Source of the DNA: Streptococcus sp. 596553
Lineage (GTDB): Bacteria > Bacillota > Bacilli > Lactobacillales > Streptococcaceae
Reading direction: 5' to 3'
Assembly: GCF_900411395.1 (NCBI RefSeq)
Contig: NZ_OXCQ01000007.1
Location: 44,437-108,436, forward strand
DNA length: 64,000 nt
Notes under the pieces: generated by a model
What the model was told of the DNA's origin: nothing
Databases searched by the model: none
Seen by the model: only the letters and a program-made list of their open reading frames with translations
Position numbers and translations under genes: made by a program
Part shown: piece after piece, positions 8,468 to 17,080 of the stretch
Layout of the letters: the number at the start of each line of letters is the position of its first letter
How positions within the stretch are numbered: position 1 is the stretch's first letter

Positions 8468-8518
8468 GTTGTAACTTTATTCATTACAACATTATACTCC
8501 TTTTTTACTTGGAGTCAA
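8468..8518 (-). promoter_or_regulatory. Promoter and palindromic operator of the glyoxalase gene
   Basis: TTGACT (8513-8518), a 16-base spacer and TATAAT (8491-8496) are followed immediately by GTTGTAA-N9-TTACAAC (8468-8490). This is a perfect 7-bp inverted repeat over the transcription start. Confidence 0.65.
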
Positions 8519-8600
8519 GTAGAACAACTCAAATAGCAGGACAAAACGATGTTGGGCAAAAACTCAATTTCAGTAGAAAATGAAGTAAATCTCCCCACAA

Positions 8601-8650
8601 TAAAACGCATAGTACCAAGGTTTCTCTGACCTGATACTATGCGTTTTTCT
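8601..8650 (-). terminator. Terminator of the Cthe_2159-like gene
   Basis: AAACGCATAGTA pairs with TACTATGCGTTT with a loop of about 20 bases. T's follow on the minus strand, and the stem can also act on the plus strand. Confidence 0.8.
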
Positions 8651-8685
8651 GATTTCAAAGACTTCTTGCCCAGTCTCGTTTTTGT

Positions 8686-9918
8686 TTATCCTCGTCCGCC
8701 AGGGGCTGGACCGCCAGGACCTCCATTCGGACCGCCGCCTCCAGGCATAGAATTGACAATATCCGTTTGTTTTTCGCCGTTGATGTAAATATCCCCACCT
8801 GTATAGGTTGCTGTTCCATCAAAGTCAAAGCCTGATTGTCCTATCAATTTAATGGTTCCGCCTGTGACCGTGATATTCCCGTTTGAGTCAATTGGGTCTG
8901 TGTCCCCTTGACCGACTTCTACAGTTAGATTTCCACCTGTCATGGTAAAGTAAATATCACTTTGCTGGGCATTTTTATTGGCTGCATTGACTCCATCATC
9001 TGTCGAGTAAACATTGATATCTCCACCATTGATCGTAATGGCTTTCCCTTCAATTCCTTCAGTCGCATTCTTGACTGTGTAAGTACCACTATCAATCACT
9101 AGATTTCCAGAAGCGTGAATACCATCATCGCCTGCTGTGACTGTTATGGTATTGTTCGTCAAATACATATTTCCGACAGTCATATCGTCATCATTGTCAA
9201 CTTTGACACCATCTTCCTTGGCATCGATCGTCATGGTTGTACCAGTGACATTAAGTTCATCATTGACATTAAAAGCATCGCCAACTGATGTAATGTTAAA
9301 GGTTCCACCCGTGATGTGAAGCGTATCATTTGCCTTGATAGCATTGCTTTTCTTGCCATCCACATTGAGAATTCCTGAGCCATTGATGGTCAAATCAACC
9401 TTAGAAAAGAGAGCGGTATTTGCCTTTTCATCACTGTTAGAACTTGAGTCAGAGAGACTGTTGGTGGTTCCCTCTGCTAGAGTGAGGTAGACATGACCTG
9501 CGCTTGTAGCCGAAATAGCCGCATCTGTATTGGTCATGGTCGCGCCTTTTAGGACAAGTTTCACATCATCAGACTTATCAGCTGCGATTTTAATTTGCAC
9601 TCCGTCAGACTGACCTGAAATCACATAGGTACCTGCTTTTGAGATGGTCACCATTGAGCCAGAAACTGTCACACCATCTCCAGAGACGTTTGCAGATGAG
9701 CCAGATAGCTCAATCTTAGAGGCTGTATTTTCATCATAAGATGTATCGTAGTCCTTTTCTGTAAAATAAGAAGATTGACTATTTTTAGTTGAAGTTGTGA
9801 TGGCAGTGGTATCTGCCGCTGCAGTTGTGCTTGACTTGGTCGTTGACTGCCCACAAGCTGTCATCAAAGTCAAAGCTGTTAAACTAGTTAAGATTAGAGT
9901 CCATTTTTTTGATTTCAT
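8686..9918 (-). CDS. Cthe_2159-like carbohydrate-binding beta-helix lipoprotein
   Basis: A 410-residue exported protein. The signal peptide ends in a lipobox (LTLMTACGQS), so it is probably lipid-anchored. Residues 70-385 consist of short glycine/aspartate-rich repeats such as GGTFNITSVGDAFNVNDEL and DDGIHASGNLVIDSGTY, a right-handed beta-helix pattern seen in the Cthe_2159 polygalacturonate-binding family. The C terminus is a Gly/Pro-rich tail (GGGGPNGGPGGPAPGG). It lies divergent from the VTC-domain/DUF4956 pair, with which this family is often found. The ligand and role in streptococci are unknown. Confidence 0.78.
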   Translation of the reverse strand: MKSKKWTLILTSLTALTLMTACGQSTTKSSTTAAADTTAITTSTKNSQSSYFTEKDYDTSYDENTASKIELSGSSANVSGDGVTVSGSMVTISKAGTYVISGQSDGVQIKIAADKSDDVKLVLKGATMTNTDAAISATSAGHVYLTLAEGTTNSLSDSSSNSDEKANTALFSKVDLTINGSGILNVDGKKSNAIKANDTLHITGGTFNITSVGDAFNVNDELNVTGTTMTIDAKEDGVKVDNDDDMTVGNMYLTNNTITVTAGDDGIHASGNLVIDSGTYTVKNATEGIEGKAITINGGDINVYSTDDGVNAANKNAQQSDIYFTMTGGNLTVEVGQGDTDPIDSNGNITVTGGTIKLIGQSGFDFDGTATYTGGDIYINGEKQTDIVNSMPGGGGPNGGPGGPAPGGRG

Positions 9919-10074
9919 ACTTTTTTCCTCGCCTTCATTTAGCTTGACCTTAGTTTACAGAGAAAGTCTGAAAAAAATCTGAACTCTTTCTGAAAGTTTT
10001 CTTAAGTTCAGTTTCGGTTAAGTTATCTTTAACAAAAGTTTTAGGAAAGTTCCCTAGACTAGTCACAAGCAAGT

Positions 10075-10235
10075 TTATACTCAATGAAAATCAAAGAGCA
10101 AACTAGGAAGTGAGCCGCAGGTTACTCAAAACACTGTTTTGAAGTTGTGGATAAAATTGACGAAGTCAGCTCAAGACACTGTTTTGAGGTTGTGGATAGA
10201 GCTGACGTGGTTTGAAGAGATTTTCGAAGACTATG
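10075..10235. repeat. BOX element
   Basis: Starts with TACTCAATGAAAATCAAAGA (boxC side), contains two AAAACACTGTTTTGA-type boxB stems and ends TTTGAAGAGATTTTCGAAGA. It fills much of the divergent spacer between 9918 and 10307. Confidence 0.9.
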
Positions 10236-10306
10236 AACTTGCCCAGACACACCTATCTGCTAATAAGATAGAGTGCTGAAACAGTTTAATAAAGGAGACA
10301 GGATTT

Positions 10307-11083
10307 ATGAAACCAATTGAAACAAGCTTTAAACGAATTGAAACCAAATATGTCGTTGCCAAGACTGACTTGGCTGATTTAATAGAAGACTTAAAAATAT
10401 ACCTCGTCGAGGATGACTATCCAACATCAACCATTTCTAATATCTACTTTGATACAGAGAAATTTGATATGATTCAGGATGATAGCCAAGGTACTAAGCG
10501 CAAAGAAAAGATTCGGATGCGAACCTATCTCAGTCAAGTCCAGCCCGATAGTCAGGTATTTTTAGAAATCAAATCCAAGGACAGAGCTGGTGTCGGACGA
10601 AAACATCGTCTCTTATCGACTCCCCAGTCTATCACCCAGTTTATGACCAAAGGACAGCTGGATAGTAGCATCAAGGATCAAATGATGATTGAAAAAATCC
10701 AGCAGCTCCAAGAGGAATACCAACAAGCCATCATCCCTCGTATGTATATTTACTACGACCGCTTTTCTCTCAAGGAAAAGAAAGAAATTAGCGGATTTCC
10801 CTACAATAAAATTCGTGTCACCATTGACCAAAATCTAACCTATCGTGATGAGAATGTCAGTTTATTTTCAGGAAAGGACGGTTTCCCTCTACTAAACGAG
10901 GACATTGTCATCATGGAAATTAAAGCTACAGGTAGAAAACCCCAATGGCTACAAGATATTCTCGACCAATATGGACTGGTAGAGCAGAAATTTTCAAAAT
11001 ACAGCTGCGCCTACCACAAGTCTCAAGGGCTGGACTATAGCCCACGACCAAGCACAGAAAGTGTAGGTACTACTTATGTCTAA
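10307..11083 (+). CDS. VTC-domain polyphosphate polymerase-like protein
   Basis: A 258-residue soluble protein. Triphosphate-tunnel-type motifs are visible in order: RIETKYVV (about 10-17), SNIYFDT (44-50), KIRMRTY with alternating basic residues (68-74), FLEIKSKDR (87-95), IRVTIDQNL (170s) and VIMEIKATGRKP (200s), then FSKYSCAY. This is the VTC tunnel fold, which in yeast Vtc4 makes polyphosphate from ATP. An ATG with AAGGAGA upstream fixes the start. It overlaps the next gene by eight bases, so the two products likely act together. Its activity in streptococci is not established. Confidence 0.82.
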   Translation: MKPIETSFKRIETKYVVAKTDLADLIEDLKIYLVEDDYPTSTISNIYFDTEKFDMIQDDSQGTKRKEKIRMRTYLSQVQPDSQVFLEIKSKDRAGVGRKHRLLSTPQSITQFMTKGQLDSSIKDQMMIEKIQQLQEEYQQAIIPRMYIYYDRFSLKEKKEISGFPYNKIRVTIDQNLTYRDENVSLFSGKDGFPLLNEDIVIMEIKATGRKPQWLQDILDQYGLVEQKFSKYSCAYHKSQGLDYSPRPSTESVGTTYV

Positions 11084-11759
11084 TCTTTTTAATTCTATTT
11101 TCAACGACACAACTGCTACTGCCAATCCTATCCAGCTCTTTCTGGCTCTCTTGGTCAGCCTGATTTTAGGTTTGGCGCTGACCTGGGCTTACAAACAGCG
11201 TACCCTCTATACACGGGAATTTGCGGTTAGTTTGACCCTACTCCCCTGCTTGATGACCTTGGTCATCTTTCTGGTAAATGGCAGCTTAGGAACCTCTATT
11301 GCCGTTGCAGGAACCTTTAGCCTCATTCGTTTCCGTTCAGCCACCAGTGGCTCACGGGAACTAATTGCTATCTTTCTTGCCATGATTATCGGGCTGGCAG
11401 CAGGAACAGGCTACCTAGCCTTAGCTGTTCTCTTCACCGTCTTTATCTTAGCAGTATGGCTTCTTTTAGAAAAGCAACAAAGTAAGAGCAATCACCAACG
11501 TCGCAGACTATTAACCATCACAATCGCCAACCAAGAAAAGCAACTCCAAACTATACAATCTGGGCTATCACAATTCTGTACCGAGTTAGACCTCATCTCC
11601 ATTGATACCAGCAACGATGGAGAACAAGTCACCACTGTCTACGAAGTGGATTTCAAGGCTCAAACCGATGATTTTCAAGTCATCCATTACCTCACTAAAG
11701 AACAAGATACTTACCAGGTTTCCCTGACCAAGAATGCCAAGAAGAGAAAGAATTTGTAA
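11076..11759 (+). CDS. DUF4956 membrane protein
   Basis: A 227-residue protein with four predicted membrane segments in residues 20-130 and a cytoplasmic C-terminal domain. The loop SLIRFRSATSGSRELIAIF, with RFR and RE, is the conserved DUF4956 signature between helices 3 and 4. It is translationally coupled to the VTC-domain gene (8-base overlap). The pairing suggests a membrane channel or scaffold for the VTC enzyme, by analogy with the membrane part of yeast VTC. This is inference. Confidence 0.8.
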   Translation: MSNLFNSIFNDTTATANPIQLFLALLVSLILGLALTWAYKQRTLYTREFAVSLTLLPCLMTLVIFLVNGSLGTSIAVAGTFSLIRFRSATSGSRELIAIFLAMIIGLAAGTGYLALAVLFTVFILAVWLLLEKQQSKSNHQRRRLLTITIANQEKQLQTIQSGLSQFCTELDLISIDTSNDGEQVTTVYEVDFKAQTDDFQVIHYLTKEQDTYQVSLTKNAKKRKNL

Positions 11760-11819
11760 TTTTCAAATCAAATAGCAAACTAAGAATCTCTTGAGTACCA
11801 CCATTCTTTACCAATCAAA

Positions 11820-11873
11820 AAACTCCGTAGTCTCTAGCGCCATAAATCCGGCTAGAGATTACAGAGTTATTTT
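11820..11873 (+). terminator. Terminator of the VTC/DUF4956 operon
   Basis: AACTCCGTAGTCTCTAGC pairs with GCTAGAGATTACAGAGTT and is followed by ATTTTTT. Confidence 0.85.
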
Positions 11874-11984
11874 TTAATCTAAACTTCCTACAAGAGTATA
11901 GTATCTACTGAAAGGATATGGTATTTGTAGGGAATACTTTAAAGGATACTCATAGGAAGTAAGTATTAACTAGTTATATTAGGT

Positions 11985-13988
11985 TTAGTTTACCCATTCA
12001 CCATTGGCATTGACTCTATAGCCATCTACAGTTGTATTGACTGCAAGGGCACCTGAACCGTCAACATAGTACCATTTGTCTGATACTTTGAACCATTGGC
12101 TTGCTTTCATAGCACCTGATGCTTCAAGATAGTACCAAGTACCTCCATCTTTAAGCCAACCTGTTGCCATTGAACCGTTAGCATTTAGGTAGTACCATGA
12201 ACCATTGACTTTAGCCCAACCTGTTGCCATAGCGCCGTTAGCGTTTAGGTAGTACCATGAACCATTGTATTGGAGCCATCCTGTCGCCATAGCGCCATTG
12301 CTGTTGAGGTAGTACCATGAACCGTTGTTTTGTAGCCAACCTGTTACCATAGCACCATTAGCGTTTAGGTAGTACCATGAACCGTTGTCTTGTAGCCATC
12401 CTGTCGCCGTTGAACCATCAGTATTGTAGAAGTACCACATACCGTTTTCTTGTTTCCAGCCTGTTTTTGGAGCGGCTGGTTTAGCTGGTTCTACTACAGA
12501 ATATGAGCTGTATGATGGAACATATGATGAGTATGAAGGGACATATGTCGGATTAGATGGTCTTGCAGGAACAGAAGGTTGTGCTGGAGTTTCAGCTGGT
12601 TTTTCCGCCGGTTTTTCCGCTGGTTTCTCCGCCGGTTTTTCTGCTGGTTTCTCCGCCGGTTTTTCTGCTGGTTTCTCCGCCGGTTTTTCTGCTGGTTTCT
12701 CCGCCGGTTTTTCTGCTGGTTTCTCCGCCAGTTTTTCTGCTGGTTTTTCCACTGGTTTTTCCGCTGGTTTCTCTGCCGGTTTTTCCGCTGGTTTTTCCGC
12801 TGGTTTTTCTTTAGCTTTATCTTCTTCTGCAGCTTTCTTATTTAATTCATCGATAAATTTTTCAGCTTGTTTTGCAGTTAAGCCTTTTTTGAAGCCTTCT
12901 ACAATTTGTTTTCTTGTTTCATCTGATGCTGCTTTTAATGCTGCAATTGTATCAGCTTTTGCTTTTGCTTCTTCTGGACTATTAGTTTCAGCTTTTTCTA
13001 ATTCTGCGATTGCTGCTTTCAATGCTGCATCATAGTTTGCTAAAAATTCTTCCTGAGCTGCTTTCTCTTTTTCTGCTGACTTTTTATTTGCATCATCGAT
13101 TGCTTTTTCAGCGTCTTCTGCAGTTAAGCCTTGTTTGAAACCTTCTACGATTTTAGCTTTTGTTTTATCTGCTTCTGCTTTTAATTTTGCAATCGTATCT
13201 TGAATTTGTTCTTCTATTTCAGGATTATTTTTTGCATCTTCTTCTAATTTTGCAACCGTATCCTTTAATGCCTTGTCAAAATTAGCTAAAAATTCTTGTT
13301 GAGCAGCTTCTTCTTCCTTAGCTTCTTGTTCCTCTGCTACTTCCTCTTCTTTAGCTTTTTCTTCTACTTCTTTTTCAGCGTCTTCTGCAGTTAGACCTTT
13401 TTTGAAGCGTTCTTCATAGTCAGCTTTCTGAGCTTTAGTTCGTTTTTCAAATTCATCAATAAACCCTTGAATTTGATTTTCTAATTCTGAATCTCCTTTT
13501 GCATTGTCTAAATATTCTTTTAATTCTTTAACTGTAGCTTCTGCAGCTTTATCAAAATTAGATAAGAATTCTTTTTGAGCAGCTGCTTCTTCCTTAGCTT
13601 CTTGTTCTTCTGCTACTTCCTCTTCTTTAGCTTTTTCTTCTACTTCTTTTTCAGCGTCTTCTGCAGTTAGACCTTTTTTGAAGCGTTCTTCATAGTCAGC
13701 TTTCTGAGCTTCAGTTCGTTTTTTAAATTCATCAATAAACCCTTGAATTTGGTTTTCTAATTCTGAATCTCCTTTTGCATTGTCTAAATATTCTTTTAAT
13801 TCTTTAACTATAGCTTCTGCAGCTTTATTAAAATTAGATAAGAATTCTTGTTGCTTCTCTGATAAAGATTGTTCAACAGCTTGTGGAGCGTCTTCTGCTT
13901 TTACAACAGTAGGCTGAGACGCAACAAAACCAGCCCCTAAGATAGCGACGCTGGCTAAACTTGTTAAAATCATTTTTTTCTTATTCAT
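11985..13988 (-). CDS. PspA-like choline-binding surface protein
   Basis: 667 residues from [16 protein letters not shown] lies seven bases upstream. The signal peptide (residues 1-32, ending VVKAED) is almost that of pneumococcal PspA. Four charged helical repeats of 80-92 residues follow (about 40-400). Each begins EFL(S/A)N(F/Y)(N/D)KA and ends (F)[11 protein letters not shown] or similar, so a coiled-coil rod is likely. Next is a run of KPAEKPAE repeats (about 400-480), a YVPSYSSY linker, and seven choline-binding repeats ([20 protein letters not shown] type, about 510-650) ending in VNANGEWVN. Choline-binding repeats attach proteins to teichoic-acid phosphocholine. The N-terminal domain differs from classic PspA, so I do not assign the symbol. 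The promoter carries a G9 tract in its spacer. Confidence 0.88.
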   Translation of the reverse strand: MNKKKMILTSLASVAILGAGFVASQPTVVKAEDAPQAVEQSLSEKQQEFLSNFNKAAEAIVKELKEYLDNAKGDSELENQIQGFIDEFKKRTEAQKADYEERFKKGLTAEDAEKEVEEKAKEEEVAEEQEAKEEAAAQKEFLSNFDKAAEATVKELKEYLDNAKGDSELENQIQGFIDEFEKRTKAQKADYEERFKKGLTAEDAEKEVEEKAKEEEVAEEQEAKEEEAAQQEFLANFDKALKDTVAKLEEDAKNNPEIEEQIQDTIAKLKAEADKTKAKIVEGFKQGLTAEDAEKAIDDANKKSAEKEKAAQEEFLANYDAALKAAIAELEKAETNSPEEAKAKADTIAALKAASDETRKQIVEGFKKGLTAKQAEKFIDELNKKAAEEDKAKEKPAEKPAEKPAEKPAEKPVEKPAEKLAEKPAEKPAEKPAEKPAEKPAEKPAEKPAEKPAEKPAEKPAEKPAETPAQPSVPARPSNPTYVPSYSSYVPSYSSYSVVEPAKPAAPKTGWKQENGMWYFYNTDGSTATGWLQDNGSWYYLNANGAMVTGWLQNNGSWYYLNSNGAMATGWLQYNGSWYYLNANGAMATGWAKVNGSWYYLNANGSMATGWLKDGGTWYYLEASGAMKASQWFKVSDKWYYVDGSGALAVNTTVDGYRVNANGEWVN

Positions 13989-14033
13989 CATTTACCTCTT
14001 TTCTGATAATCATTTTCAGACTATACTATATTA

Positions 14034-14064
14034 AGTATACCCCCCCCCACAAATCTTTGTCAAG
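14034..14064 (-). promoter_or_regulatory. Promoter with a poly-G spacer upstream of the PspA-like gene
   Basis: On the minus strand TTGACA is followed by AAGATTTGT, nine G (plus-strand C at 14040-14048) and TATACT. The -35/-10 spacer is 18 bases and half of it is the homopolymer. Gain or loss of a G would change the spacing. Confidence 0.75.
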
Positions 14065-14235
14065 TGTTTTATATTAAATTTTTGTTACATTTTTGTTCGG
14101 AATTTTATTTGTTTTATCAAAGTTTTTGTGAAAATCGTTTTGAAAACTTTGATATTTCTTTACATTTTCTTTCCTAGAGTTTCTCTTTTATTCTGGTGTG
14201 TATTTGCTTCTCACACTGCTTTTCTATTACAGATG

Positions 14236-14388
14236 AGACTCAATGAAAATCAAAAAGCAAACTAGGAAGCGAATCGTAGGTTGCTCAAAACACTGTTTTG
14301 AGGTTGCAGATAGAACTGGCGAAGTCAGTAACATATACCTACACCAAGGCGAAGCTGACGTGGTTTGAAGAGATTTTCGAAGAGTATA
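14236..14388. repeat. BOX element
   Basis: ACTCAATGAAAATCAAAAAG, AAAACACTGTTTTGAGG and GACGTGGTTTGAAGAGATTT are present in order, ending CGAAGAGTATAA. Confidence 0.9.
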
Positions 14389-14512
14389 AAGCTCACATTC
14401 CAGAAATAAACAGATACCAAAAGCAAATGTTCAAACTTGATTTTTGAATTAGGAATACTCCAGCGATGACTCGTCCTTATTTTCAGTGAATAGCAACTGA
14501 CTCGAGACACTC

Positions 14513-14549
14513 CAAAAAAGAGGTCAATGTTCGCCATCAACCTCTTTCT
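14513..14549 (-). terminator. Terminator of the CAP-domain choline-binding protein gene
   Basis: Minus-strand AGAGGTTGATG and CATTGACCTCT pair and are followed by TTTTTT. Confidence 0.75.
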
Positions 14550-14609
14550 TATCGTTCATTCTTGTTGCTAGTGAGACGGATAACTTACCTCTCAGTCGGC
14601 ATGTTCAGC

Positions 14610-15797
14610 CTAGTTTACCCATTCACCATTACCATTTACACGGTAACCATCTGGTGTTGTTGTGCTCACAGCCAAAGCTCCAGAACCGTAGGCATAGTAC
14701 CAGTGTGGTCCAACTTTAAACCAACCCGTCTTCATGATACCTGATTCATCAAGGTAATACCAGGTACCATTTTCCTTGTACCAGCCTGTTTTCATAGCTC
14801 CTGAGCCATCAAAGTAGAACCATCTGCTACCATCTGTTCCCCAGCCTGTAAACATAGCACCTGAATTGCTCAAATAATACCAGCTACCAGAAACTTTTAC
14901 AAATCCAGTCTGCATAATACCTAAGTCATTCAAATAGTACCATTTACCATCTGTTTTCACCCAGCCTGTCTTCACATCACCAGACTCATAAAAATACCAC
15001 TTGCCATTAGACTGCACCCAGCCAGACTGATCAGATGTGGATTTTCTGAAATCTTTCAGCGGTGTTTCTACAACTATAGCTTTACTTTTAACTGTTGAAA
15101 GGTTTGAGGCAGTCACTTCTGTGTACTGAACAGCAGAACCATATCCACCAGCCAATTCCTCTGAAGAAGCATCATCACCTAGAGTTTGAGCGATTGTAAT
15201 AGCTTTGTATTGATTGTTAGGATTTTTAAAAGCTGCCATTCCCATGTGTGTAAATTTAGGGTTAATTAGCGACTCATAGTGACCAGATTTCCCGTTGTCT
15301 GAACCACTATTTTTTTTCTTCACATAATCTGCTTTTTCAGAACGCCATTGTTCAATAGCTTTTAGAAAACCGTCATGATTCCATGCCAAATTTTCTCCCA
15401 TCATGCTGTTACCAGTTGGAAAGGCGCTCCAGATTTCTTTATTAGAAAGACGCTCATGTTTCATAGTCACAGATGCTTCTGTAGCTCTAACAAAAGCTGC
15501 CTTTTCTAGGTCAGTTGACCATTTGATAGGGACATACTTATCTACCAAACCTTCGTCAGCTGCTTCTTTACGAATAGCATTAATGGCATCCAAAATAGAT
15601 TGTTGATGAGGAGCTACAAATTCTCCCTTGATTCCAACCAAAACATTGCCACTAGAAGGTTTTAGCACCTCTGAGGTCAATACATTACCATCAGCAGATT
15701 GCGTTGCCACCAATCTGTCATTGGCAAAAACATCATTTGTCAAAACTGCTCCTGCCAAGGTCAAAGCCAAGGCACTAGCAAATACAATTTTCTTCAT
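14610..15797 (-). CDS. CAP/SCP-domain choline-binding protein
   Basis: A 395-residue secreted protein. Signal peptide residues 1-26 (ending DVFAN). A CAP (cysteine-rich secretory/PR-1) domain spans about 65-200, with LDAINAIRKEA, VTMKHERLSN, MMGENLAW and GHYESLINPKFTHMGMA. The H-E-E-H type cavity residues are thus visible. Six choline-binding repeats follow (about 255-385, e.g. GWYKENGTWYYLDESGIMKT) with the same terminal cap as other pneumococcal choline-binding proteins (VNGNGEWVN). It is expected at the cell surface on phosphocholine. The role of bacterial CAP domains is poorly known. It ends the surface-protein pair with the PspA-like gene. Confidence 0.87.
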   Translation of the reverse strand: MKKIVFASALALTLAGAVLTNDVFANDRLVATQSADGNVLTSEVLKPSSGNVLVGIKGEFVAPHQQSILDAINAIRKEAADEGLVDKYVPIKWSTDLEKAAFVRATEASVTMKHERLSNKEIWSAFPTGNSMMGENLAWNHDGFLKAIEQWRSEKADYVKKKNSGSDNGKSGHYESLINPKFTHMGMAAFKNPNNQYKAITIAQTLGDDASSEELAGGYGSAVQYTEVTASNLSTVKSKAIVVETPLKDFRKSTSDQSGWVQSNGKWYFYESGDVKTGWVKTDGKWYYLNDLGIMQTGFVKVSGSWYYLSNSGAMFTGWGTDGSRWFYFDGSGAMKTGWYKENGTWYYLDESGIMKTGWFKVGPHWYYAYGSGALAVSTTTPDGYRVNGNGEWVN

Positions 15798-15926
15798 TGT
15801 TTACTCCTTATATCTTTTGAATCGTATCTTGATAAATACTTTTTAACACCTAATTATATCATATTTTCCTACTATTTGTCTTTGCTTACCTATTCCTAAA
15901 TCCCAAAAGTAGGCGCAATGATTCTT

Positions 15927-16964
15927 TTATTTCACAACAAGCTCATAACGTGTCTTACTTGTAAAGGTTTGACCGGCTTTGAGAATGACTTGGTCTTTAA
16001 GGTCACTGTGAATGGCATCTGGTAAAGACTGCGCTTCAAGGGCAATCCCATTGTGCTGTAGCATTGGCTGACCTCCTATGATGACACTTTCATCCACAAA
16101 GTTTGCTGTGTAGACCACAAAGCAAGGAGCCTCTGTCTTAAAGAGCAGGAAGCGACCTGAATTTTGGTCATAAAGGAAACCAGCATTATCATGACCCACA
16201 GGAAGAGCAAATGGGTGATCCAAACCTGATACCAGCTGGATTTGCTCATCTTCTTCTGCAAAGATGTCTTTCAATAAGGCACCATTGTAGATGTGTTTAA
16301 CCACATCACGATTAGCATCTGGAGTTTTGGCCGGAACACCGTCCGGAGCGATTGGATAAATGCCCTCTGTGTTTAGTTGAAAGACATGGCGGTCAATGGT
16401 CTGCGTGAAATCACCAGACAAGTTGAAATAGCTATGGTTGGTTGGATTGACCAGCGTATCCTGATCTGTTGTTACCTTGTAGCTGATTTCGTAGGCACCA
16501 GTTTCTTCCAAGTAGTAACTGATCCAGATCTTGAGATTTCCTGGAAATCCCCCTGTCCCATCTGTCCGCTCTATGTAGAGGGTCAAGCCATGGTCGCTCA
16601 CTTCAACCAATTCAAACAAGCTCGAATCCCAACCAGTTGAACCACTGTGGTTACAGTTGCTAGCATTATTAACCTCAAGATCATAGATCTTGCCATTGAG
16701 CTCAAAGGTCGCACCTGCAATACGGCCTGCCACAGGACCTACGCTCGCTCCATGCTTAGGACTATTGCCTACATAGCTATCAAAGTCATCAAATCCCAAG
16801 ATAACATTGGCAAAATTTCCAGCCTTGTCAGGTGTGACATAGCGCAAGATGGTCGCACCATAAGTCATGACCTCAAGCTGGTAGCCACCGTCCGTCTCAA
16901 ATCGATAGGCCAAAACATCTTGTCCCTCAACATTTCCAAATACACGCTCTGTGTATGCTTTCAT
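15927..16964 (-). CDS. galM: Aldose 1-epimerase (galactose mutarotase)
   Basis: A 345-residue galactose mutarotase-like enzyme. Family signatures: GATILRYVTPD near residue 35, NHSGSTGWDSSLFE (His of the HGG-type site) near 105, NPTNHSYFNLSG (catalytic His) near 170, and the catalytic Glu near the C terminus (GIALEAQSLPDAI, about 305). It interconverts alpha and beta anomers of galactose released by the upstream galactosidase. It is the last gene of the bgaC operon, separated from agaS by a hairpin at 17000-17037. Confidence 0.93.
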   Translation of the reverse strand: MKAYTERVFGNVEGQDVLAYRFETDGGYQLEVMTYGATILRYVTPDKAGNFANVILGFDDFDSYVGNSPKHGASVGPVAGRIAGATFELNGKIYDLEVNNASNCNHSGSTGWDSSLFELVEVSDHGLTLYIERTDGTGGFPGNLKIWISYYLEETGAYEISYKVTTDQDTLVNPTNHSYFNLSGDFTQTIDRHVFQLNTEGIYPIAPDGVPAKTPDANRDVVKHIYNGALLKDIFAEEDEQIQLVSGLDHPFALPVGHDNAGFLYDQNSGRFLLFKTEAPCFVVYTANFVDESVIIGGQPMLQHNGIALEAQSLPDAIHSDLKDQVILKAGQTFTSKTRYELVVK

Positions 16965-16999
16965 TCTATTCTCCTTTTACTATTTCTCTCAAGCAAACA

Positions 17000-17037
17000 A
17001 ACCATAGAAAGCGCCTTGACAATCTATGGTTTGCTTG
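17000..17037 (-). terminator. Hairpin between agaS and galM
   Basis: CAAACCATAGA and TCTATGGTTTG form an 11-bp stem on the minus strand, followed by TTTGCTTG. It may terminate partially and reduce galM expression. Confidence 0.6.
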
Positions 17038-17080
17038 TATGATTTACAAACTCCTTTATCAAGAATCTATAAACGCAGTA

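Noticed and set aside
12557..12845. Plus-strand ORFs rich in Phe/Pro/Val opposite the PspA-like gene
   Set aside because: They are the antisense of the KPAE repeat codons.
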